Shown one piece after another: positions 57,131 to 64,000 of a stretch of 64,000 nt of DNA. The DNA lies in assembly GCA_963920765.1 (NCBI GenBank), contig OY987247.1:19564471-19628470 (forward strand). Reading direction: 5' to 3'. Position 1 is the first letter of the stretch; each line of letters starts with the position of its first letter. Source of the DNA: Ulota crispa. Its lineage: Eukaryota > Streptophyta > Bryopsida > Orthotrichales > Orthotrichaceae. The notes under the pieces were generated by a model, which was not told the origin of the DNA, searched no databases, and was given only the letters and a program-made list of their open reading frames with translations. A program made the position numbers and the translations under genes.

Positions 57131-58785
57131 ATGGCAAAGCCTCCTTCCACTCTTGCAGATATTGGATTTGCCAGCGCTGCCAACAAAACCAATAGCACCC
57201 TGCTAGCTAACAAGCAAAAATGCAAGTTAGCACACTTGAAAAAAGAGGCCAAGGCTAGTGAAAGAGAAGCCCAAGCCTCAAAGAGGGTTCTAGAGGAGGC
57301 AGCTCGGAAGAGAGCTTGGCATGGAACCACCATGTGGTCATATTTTTTGTCAACCCACAATTCTCTCAATCGGGAGCCCCTGGCATTGGCCACCTTGGAC
57401 AATGTAGACGGTCTTAGCAAGGGATCCTCCACTGCTCATTTTGTAGACTTCAAGACTGGGGGGTCCTAATCTGGTGATATAGAGATTCTTCTCTCCTGCC
57501 TAGCGGCTATACGTGTCTTTGACAACAACGGCTGCAAAACGGAAGACGAGAAGGATCTAAGCAGAGATGACATGGACGATCTAGATAACAACGCTTTCAT
57601 GACCGTGCCGTGCAGTGGTGGGAAGAAGTGGAAGTGCAAATCCGCGCTCACCGTTAGAGCATCCACCTCAAACAACCTAAAGCAATGGAAAAAAACTACA
57701 AGGTGTAGTAGAGGTTCAATGCCAAGTGGTCCATCAAAGAACCTTGGAGCGAGCTTGTGTTGGTTGACCACGGCACCTAACACATGGCCCAATGCAAGCA
57801 CTGCACGGAGGTGCAAGGCAAACGGGTGTAAATGGTTGCCAAATGGGATACCATTTCCAAGCATGGGCAATGAGAGGTGCGCAAGAAATGCACAATACTT
57901 TACGCAGCTTGTAGGCCCATGTTTGTGGCTACAAATCAAAGGATGCAACACAATGGAATCAAGGAAGAAACGTATGCAGCATGCTATGTTGTTCCAATTG
58001 CTTGCAGGTGGAAGGCCAATGCTAGAGTTTGAGGCTAGATTTGAATTGTACAAGTTCTTGGTGGTTCTAGAACTTCCTCGTAAGCACTGGGAGATGCTTT
58101 GGTTGGAACATGGCTGAGCAATTGTGAAATAAAGTATTTGGAGTCTTTTTCTGAGTAGTAATTATTTTGCTTTATATACAAATGAAGCTAGTGCTTGCAA
58201 TAATACCAGCTAGAATGCCATCCACGCGTACATCATGGTGAACTGGTGTTGTGTCCTGCTTCTTCTCACCATCTCAAAGATGGAGTCCAATGATGGAACT
58301 GCAAACAACCTGACTGCTGTGATCATGGCGGCTTTCACTGCGGAGGGAGGCAATATAGTAGCCGCAATAGCTAAGAAGCTGCTGTGCTTTGGCGCAGACG
58401 GCGTCTACATTTTCCAAGGTTTGAAGAATGGGGTTACGGTGCAAATAAAGGAGAAGTTTGCTCCTTTTGCTATTGGCATCCATTGTTGCAAGCATCAATT
58501 GAATTTGGTTGCGCACGCTCTGTCCACTTTCACGGTGATGCATGCGGTGGAAGAGGTGCTTTGGACTATGCAGAACTATTGTGCCCATTCCCCTAAGAAG
58601 GGTGTTGAATTTAGAGCGCTTTCTCAGCAGCTTAATTCCAAGGGTCTAAAGTTGCTGAAAGATGAGAAGACTTGGTGGTGAGTTGCCTGACTCCTGTTTG
58701 CCGCTTATTGGCAGAGTATAAAGGGGTTATGGCAATGATGCACAGTGACAAGAGTGATTGAAAGTGGGGTCATAATGCTTGAGTA
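57131..58785 (+). pseudogene. hAT-2: hAT-like transposase pseudogene, main exon
   Basis: The plus-strand frame starts MAKPPSTLADIGFASAAN. A charged helical stretch (LKKEAKASEREAQASKRVL) follows. After a shift at a seven-A run (57690) comes a BED-like finger, RFNAKWSIKEPW, then MAQCKHCTEVQGKRV and VAKWDTISKHG. After a second shift near 57950 come LLAGGRPMLEFEARFELYKF, LPRKHWEMLWLEHG and LFLSSNYFALYTNEASACN. The DDE-region block is LLCFGADGVYIFQGLKNGV then IHCCKHQLNLVAHAL. A third shift at 58680 leads to SCLTPVCRLLAEYKGVMAMM. Stops include TAA 57467-57469, two TAGs after NYKV, TAA and TGA inside the finger, TGA at 58115 and TAG near 58214. The order is that of plant hAT proteins with BED and C-terminal hAT domains. 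Confidence 0.85.
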
Positions 58786-58968
58786 AGTTGTTGGTTCTAG
58801 TTTATTTCCTTTGCTTTCAATTTTTTTGTATTTGATTGATTTCTATTCTTTGTGTGTGTTTAGTTTCCATCATTACTTAGTTTGTTGAGCACTTGTCTTA
58901 CATGGTTGGCATGTTTGCACTCATGTGGTTGAAAAACACTAATGTTTTAGGGTTTTGCATGTTGGCAG
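58786..58968 (+). other. Intron of hAT-2
   Basis: It ends at GTTGGCAG (58968). The 5' side reads GAGTAAGT where GTAAGT would be expected, so the donor is either shifted or mutated. Confidence 0.45.
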
Positions 58969-59169
58969 GCAAATTTGGGGCTCCTCTCGAATTCCTACAT
59001 TCTGCTTGGGATGATGGCCATAATTTTGATGCTGGATGCCATAGATAAATTGATTCAGTGGGCCTACAAAAGAGACGCCTTCATCTGCAATTTTGTGGGG
59101 GCCTTGGGCACTTACAAATCAAGCATTTACACATTCTACTTGAATGCTGACACGGCCTTTCACACACAG
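58969..59169 (+). pseudogene. hAT-2: second exon
   Basis: An open 67-codon frame lies between a good acceptor (GTTGGCAG|) and donor (ACACAG|GTAAAA). It reads LLSNSYILLGMMAIILMLDA, IDKLIQWAYKRDAFICNFVG and LNADTAFHTQ. This corresponds to the helical segment after the catalytic core in this hAT group (leucine-rich, then 'Q.RDVFI.DF'-like). No stop is present. No further exon, including the dimerisation region, was found downstream before CACTA-3, so hAT-2 is truncated or its last exons are too decayed to see. Confidence 0.72.
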
Positions 59170-60223
59170 GTAAAAAACAACATCCTATACAACCGCATGT
59201 TTTATGACTAGGTGTCCTAAATGACTATAAAATGACTATAACATGACTAAAAAATGACTGAAATTGAGACAGTTGTTCTTCAATCATTCTTTTGAGAGGT
59301 TCATCAAAAATTCTCCATAGAATTGTATTCTCCTAAATTTGTAAGTACATTCACATCCATAAGCAGATGAAGTTGTTGTTTTTGACATCTTTTAGCTGGA
59401 GTTGTGGTTTAGTTGTATGCCTAGAACATGAGTTTTTAGGGTTACTAAGGTGTTACTTATTAACTACTACAAAGTTACTACTTTCATTCCACCTAATTTT
59501 CATGCAAAAACACCTCTTTCACTATTTTCTCTCAATATTTTGGGGTTGCCCGATAGTATTATTCACATCCATTTTTTGTTTTTTTAAGACTGTGTGAACG
59601 CACACTATTGCAACAGTCATTTTTTAGTTGTTTAGCACATTTTTTGGCACTACTAGTCTGCTACTAGGATATGACTTCTGTAATTAAATTGATTTAGAGT
59701 AAGTAGATTAATGAAGTTGTTAGGGAAATAAGCTGCTTAGGGTTGGACACTGCTAGATACTAGTTCTAGCCTTACTAATGTGCGACTAACTTATGACTAG
59801 TAAATGACTTCCACGTGATTTTAGTGTGCATCTATTTTAAGACTAGTAAATGACTTTTCACATGGTTATGGTTAGGTCACTAAACCAAAGGTTTAGGTGT
59901 TTGGTTGTATTTTAGTTTTTCATGAGTCATGGTTAGGTCACTATAATCTTCTCTAGACATGATCTAGTCTTATATTAGTTGTGTTTGAGTCATAAATGAT
60001 AGTTCATAGTTGGAACTGTGCTCATTTATTTATTTTCCAATGTAATGGGTTTAGGATTTATTAATTCAGCAATGTATTTTTTCCAATTGCCATTGACATA
60101 AGAGAAGGCATTGCACATCTCTAATGTTTATTACTAATTGTGAAGTGTGATTCTTTGTGATGTTTAAGACATTGATAGAGATGAGCCATATGAATCAAAA
60201 CTTGATACCTCTAATTATCCAAC
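59170..60223. other. tgact-rich spacer, probably the left arm of CACTA-3
   Basis: The words atgacta, aatgact and tgactt are unusually frequent, for example five times at 59216-59275 and again at 59780-59860 and 59930-60000. The same word dominates the minisatellite at 61065-61403, so this may be subterminal repeat territory of CACTA-3. No convincing CACTA terminus was located; cactactagtctg at 59648 is a weak candidate. Confidence 0.4.
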
Positions 60224-61027
60224 TTAAAACAATGCACAAGCTAATACATTGTCTGCTGCAGACAATTCAATAGCACCTAACAAAAATGGGATGGATAAGT
60301 GCATTGGAAATTGTTTAGGTACTATGAGACCATTGGTTTCTCCTGTAGTTGTAATGAAAACCTCTAATAAATCCACTACTTCTCTTTTTGCATGTGGTTC
60401 TTTATGTAACATTATTTTCCAACCTGGACTACTTTGAATGTTGGATAAAAACACTTGAGTAGCTTGACTTGGAAAAATGAAAGTCTCCATCATCTTTGGC
60501 ATCTTATGCTTGAAATTCACAACCAAGAATCCTACATCGTCCCTTACATACGTAAAGTTTCTTCTATTGTCTTGCCTTTTGATCCATTCACATCAAAGGA
60601 GAATGATTAACGTTTGAACTAAACCATAGCCTAATTCTAAAGTATCTTGTAGAATTCCAACATAGTTCACCGCTACATCCCTAGCTTCTGTTGTTGGTAC
60701 CTCAAATATGGAAGCAATGCCACTATCAAACGTTTGCAAATGAGCTAGGGTTGAATCATCCATTCTGAAATGGTTTCCATAAGACTTCATCCTTTGATGG
60801 CGCTTAGCTTTATGTAATGGTTTCTTACAAATCAAGAACAAATCCATGCTCTCCGGGGCTATGATCTCTTTACCTTCCATTTCAAATGTCCTTCCTAACC
60901 ACTCCTCAAACCCCACGATTCTAGAATTGCTGGCCTTCTCTTGCTTCCACCTCCTATTGCCGTGCAATACAATCAAGGCAGATACAGCAACCCACACATA
61001 ATCTAGCGGTTTAGTGTTGATTGTCAA
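60224..61027 (-). pseudogene. CACTA-3 transposase, last exon (DUF4216 region)
   Basis: One minus-strand frame of 804 nt. It reads YVWVAVSALIVLHGNRRWKQ, FEEWLGRTFEMEGKEI and KSYGNHFRMDDSTLAHLQTF (the YG.H.R block). DUF4216 follows: DSGIASIFEVP, NYVGILQDTLELGYG, CEWIKRQDNRRNFTY, FPSQATQVFLSN and GWKIMLHKEP. The exon ends in ELSAADNVLACALF-stop. The single internal stop is TGA at about 60590 (ILL-stop-CEW), consistent with CGA-to-TGA. Otherwise the exon is intact, in contrast to the paralogues. Confidence 0.85.
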
Positions 61028-61805
61028 TTAAGATTAAGGGGCTGTATTTTTTTTAATAATTATAATATGACTAAGATACTACTCATATATGACTAAGAAA
61101 CTACTCAAATATAACTAAGAAAGTACTCCGTATGACTAAGAAACCACTCGTATATGACTAAGAAACTACTCATATTTAACTAAGAAACTAATCTATATGA
61201 CTAAGAAACCACTCACATGTGACTAAGAAACTACTCATAAGTGACTAAGAAACTATTCATATATGACTAAGAAACTATTCATACATGACTAAGATACTAC
61301 TCATACATGACTAAAAAACTACTTGTATATAACTAAGAAACTACTCTATATGACAAAGAAACCACTCATAAATGACTAAAACCTACTCATATATGACTAA
61401 ATAGTGAATAACTTGGACTAGTGATATATCAGTTATACTTTAGTTGCATTTGTCCAAAACCTCAATTACAATCCAAGTACAACATCACTCATAAATGACT
61501 TCAATGACTAGTTAGGTTAAATTATATACTAGTTGTTTCAGGTCATGAGTACAACCTTGATTTTGACAACTAATATACAACTAAAGTTGTTGACATTCTG
61601 GTGCAGTTCTAAAGTACTTGTATAATATACACCTTCAATTATGCAAGTACTCTACAGCTTTGATGTTATGGATGAAACCTTAATATCAAGCACAACCAGT
61701 ATTGTGCCTTCTAATTAGAAACTATTATGGACTTGCAATAAGTAATAAGCATTCTCTAAAATGATCACATTACTCTAAACAAATATGAAGAAGAACTTGG
61801 CTTAC
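61028..61805 (-). other. Intron of the CACTA-3 transposase
   Basis: Between the DUF4218 and DUF4216 exons, donor GTAAGC at 61805. Nearly half of it is the 22-bp minisatellite. Confidence 0.55.
61065..61403. repeat. ~22-bp minisatellite, about 15-16 copies
   Basis: The unit is atatgactaagaaactactc with small length changes (20-23 bp). Variants are accactcg, actattcat and actactcgt. It lies inside a CACTA-3 intron. The core word tgacta also occurs scattered across 59.2-63.2 kb. Confidence 0.92.
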
Positions 61806-62703
61806 ATCAATAAAGGTTGAACTATCATAGTGTTCTCTATGACGTATCGGTGTGCCAAGTCTTGCAATTTGCTGCTCATGACGTATGATTTTTGGGCACC
61901 TCTAGCACTTCCTCTGCATCTCCATATTCTTTGTCGGCATTCCACACCCTTTGTTGTACCACTTCAAACCTCTGTAAGTACTCAATTACAAATCCAATGC
62001 ACTTGTCCTTCAAGTATCCTTCAGCCAATGAAGCTTCTGGCCTGGCAAAATTTTGTACATATCCCTTAAAAGTCTTCATATACCTTTCTACGGGGTACAT
62101 CCACCTAGTGGACACCAATCCACACATATCAAACTCTTCTACTAAGTGATAGGAGAGATGGGTCATTACGCCAAAGAAAGAAGGTGCAAATTCTATTTCC
62201 AAGAGAGACATACTCTTTGCAATGTTTGCCTAAAAAGCTACAAACTCATTAGGATCATAAATAGAAGTACAAATCCTCCTATAAACCTTGCAAATTCTCA
62301 TAATAGCCATTCTTGGACCGGGCTACAGCAAACCCCTTAATGCCAATGGCATTAATTGCTGCATTAGCACGTGAAAATCATGAGACTTTAGTCCTCCAAA
62401 TTTTTTGCTCTTAATGTTTTTGGCAAAATCTGCTCCATGTCTGGTTGGGGTTTTGAGGCACTCTAATATGCTAGCAAAAGACTTAAACTCTTCATCTGTA
62501 AGAACATAGGGAGCCGCGGGTTTTATCATCCTCCCTTTGCGTCTAGGATTCTTCGTCAACCATAGATTAGGCCTAATATTCCTTCTTTGCAAATCCCTCC
62601 AAACCTTCATTGAATCCTTCTTACCGCATATTGTCTTTAATAATTTTTTTGCAATATTCATCTCACAATGAATTGGATCTAAGGTATATCAAATTAGCAA
62701 ATC
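61806..62703 (-). pseudogene. CACTA-3 transposase, Tnp2 C-terminal part and DUF4218 exon
   Basis: 898 nt, minus strand. It reads DLLI, stop, YTLDPIHCEMNIAKKLLKTI, CGKKDSMKVWRDLQRRNI, APYVLTDEEFKSFASIL, FGGLKSHDFHVLMQQLMPLA and MAIMRICKVYRRICTSIYDP, then DUF4218: MSLLEIEFAPSFFGVMTHL, LVSTRWMYPVERYMKTFKGY and SLAEGYLKDKCIGFVIEYL. Stops are TGA near 62690, TAG after RGLL (62321-62323 region) and TAG after EFVAF, the last two of the CAG type. At 61889-61893 a run of five A (minus strand) shifts the frame. With four the protein continues IIRHEQQIARLGTPIRHR to the donor GTAAGC. Confidence 0.88.
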
Positions 62704-63473
62704 CTGCACCTCTGTCACAAAGCACTACCATCATTACATGGTTCATGCTGTTTGACAAATGCAATATTTTCACCAGTTTATGGAAACAACTACAAAGAAC
62801 TATACCATGGCTAATCAATTATTGCATAGTTGTATTATAGTACGGTGGTGTTTTGTATAAATAAAGAATGACTACATGGCCAAAACTAGAACATGAGTAC
62901 TCAATTTCAATGTAGTTGTGTTACATTAGGATGTTGATTTATACAACTAAGAAGTGACTATGTGGGCACTTTACAGTCATGCTTTGATAATTTATATGGC
63001 TATTACTACAATATGACTAAATGGTTAATGATCTATTAGGTTGGTGTCTTATTCAATTTAAAAATGAGTAGATAAAAATTGTAGAGTTACACTTCAGTTG
63101 TTTTTCAGTATAGTTCAATAGGCCAAAACTATAACATGACAAATCAATTACTAACTAATTGGGTCATATTAGAATGATGTCATGTATGACTAAAAACTCA
63201 CTACATGGAAATTAAATAGTCATACTTCATTTGTTGTACAAAACTGATATCAAATAGAAACCTGAAATATGATTGAGAAGGGACTTCACAAAAACCACCA
63301 AGTTCTTCTTCAGTACTCAATTTCTTGTTGGGAATCTACTCCACAACTCTACTTCTCTAGAGGAAAGACATGGCACTTCTAAAGGTTCCCTAAGTCACTT
63401 GATTGATTTGCAATAAGCTCTCAAAATTATGCTTGTAATACAACCAGATATTGAAGTAGTAAATTTAACATAC
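62704..63473 (-). other. Intron of the CACTA-3 transposase
   Basis: 770 nt, donor GTATGT at 63473 and acceptor GGTGCAG at 62704. Scattered tgacta words, nothing else. Confidence 0.6.
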
Positions 63474-64000
63474 CTTCCAATAAGGGAGTCTATAAGGAAT
63501 TGAAGTTTGCTTCACTCCATGAATCTTGGATGGATCTCCTACTCTAATTCCAGATAGTTTCCATGCCTCATTCTCTCTGCCAAATTGTACTTGCTTTTCA
63601 CTTGTTACCCTAACTAGTGCATTGCAATCTTTGGTGAGGCCGTTGAAGTGTATTTTCATTTCCTTTGACCTAAATTGATGTTCTAAGGATAACCACCTTC
63701 TTGTTCCACCATAAAGCATCTTGCTCAACTCAGTAGACTGTTTCACTCCAACATCTAAGCTGCATATTGCACATCTGGCATACCCTTGATGTGCAAAACC
63801 ACGCACAGTTCCATACCTAGGATAATCATATATTGTCCACTGTAAAACAGCTCAAGATTGAAATCCTTACTTCCCATGTCTTTGTTTACATTGTATGCGT
63901 TAATACCTCTCTACAAAAGCATCAGTTCCTCTAGCAAAGGTTCCAAGTAAACATCAAACACTATAAAGTCAAAAATTGCTTCTTAAGGATCAAGAGTGCC
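63474..64000 (-). pseudogene. CACTA-3 transposase, Tnp2 exon, 5' part outside the window
   Basis: The minus strand from the edge reads FDVYLEPLLEELMLL, stop, RGINAYNVNKDMGSKDFNL. After a one-base loss near 63857 it reads AVLQWTIYDYPRYGTVRGF, HQGYARCAICSLDVGV, MLYGGTRRWLSLEHQFRSKE, FNGLTKD and TSIPYRLPYWK, then GTATGT. These are the last third of the Tnp2 domain: WTI.D.P.Y, the C.IC finger-like pair, RRWL and FNG. The stop after LMLL replaces a Trp (TGG to TAG), as the paralogue CACTA-1 has LWRGVST here. The shift fits loss of the C of a CGA codon in FNLRAVL. A TAA lies near 63982. Confidence 0.85.

Larger units (their letters stand above)
60224..64000 (-). mobile_element. CACTA-3: third CACTA element, truncated by the window edge
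   Basis: Minus-strand transposase with the same exon layout as CACTA-1 and CACTA-2. It extends beyond 64000 at its 5' side. Limits given are those of coding homology. It has fewer stops and shifts per exon than the other two and therefore looks youngest. Confidence 0.75.

Noticed and set aside
57466-58053. 195-codon minus-strand open frame
   Set aside because: It is antisense to the hAT-2 exon, whose BED-like finger and downstream blocks fit a known family.
59648-59670. Left terminus of CACTA-3
   Set aside because: CACTACTAGTCTG starts correctly but does not resemble the termini of CACTA-1 or CACTA-2, and the other end is outside the window.
1-64000. CRISPR array or bacterial-type operon
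   Set aside because: The tandem arrays have no unique spacers between identical repeats, and the genes are intron-containing plant transposon relics.

Overview
The window is transposon-dominated nuclear DNA from a land plant, with no intact host gene that I can recognise. The plant assignment rests on three things. Three CACTA transposases have the plant-typical order Tnp2 (Transposase_21), DUF4218, DUF4216. Two hAT transposase relics carry a BED-like finger, a DUF659-type core or a C-terminal dimerisation region. Several reading frames continue across GT-AG introns. The sequence is visibly AT-rich except for a GC-rich decayed exon pair at the left edge. I cannot name the species. A run of 200 Ns (7365-7564) is an assembly gap.

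Layout. 1-1012: the 3' part of an unrecognised plus-strand pseudogene (two exons). 1260-3600: an 18-19 copy tandem array of a ~123-bp unit. 4438-4927 and 31683-32431: possibly the two halves of an older small CACTA element, split by CACTA-1. 4928-31682: CACTA-1, about 26.7 kb, bounded by CACTAGTAGAAA termini and an AAT target duplication. Its transposase pseudogene is on the minus strand (8966-14316) and a divergent multi-exon accessory pseudogene is on the plus strand (19830-23876). It also holds a 21-bp minisatellite, a foldback MULE-type MITE and a tRNA-like SINE. 32782-35097: hAT-1 (minus). 35273-35472: ten copies of a 20-bp repeat. 35562-35883: a dispersed repeat next to a candidate 136-bp solo LTR. 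36619-53261: CACTA-2, with a minus-strand transposase pseudogene (36619-46018), a MITE in its largest intron, and a plus-strand accessory pseudogene (49411-52375) with AT-hook motifs; its left end was not found. 54845-55573: another MITE. 57131-59169: hAT-2 (plus). 60224-64000: CACTA-3, whose transposase runs off the right edge.

How it fits together. The three CACTA transposases are paralogues with the same intron positions; their DUF4218 exons are 896, 895 and 898 nt. Both larger elements keep the same divergent layout, with transposase to the left and a basic, putatively DNA-binding accessory gene to the right. The coding frames are broken mainly by nonsense changes at Gln, Arg and Trp codons, the pattern expected from cytosine deamination of silenced, methylated transposons, with only a few frameshifts. 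I found no new defence or metabolic system. The most interesting signals are the divergent accessory genes of the CACTA family, the doubled right terminus of CACTA-1, the two-subtype 123-bp satellite and an unexplained uninterrupted 187-codon frame at 47462-48025.
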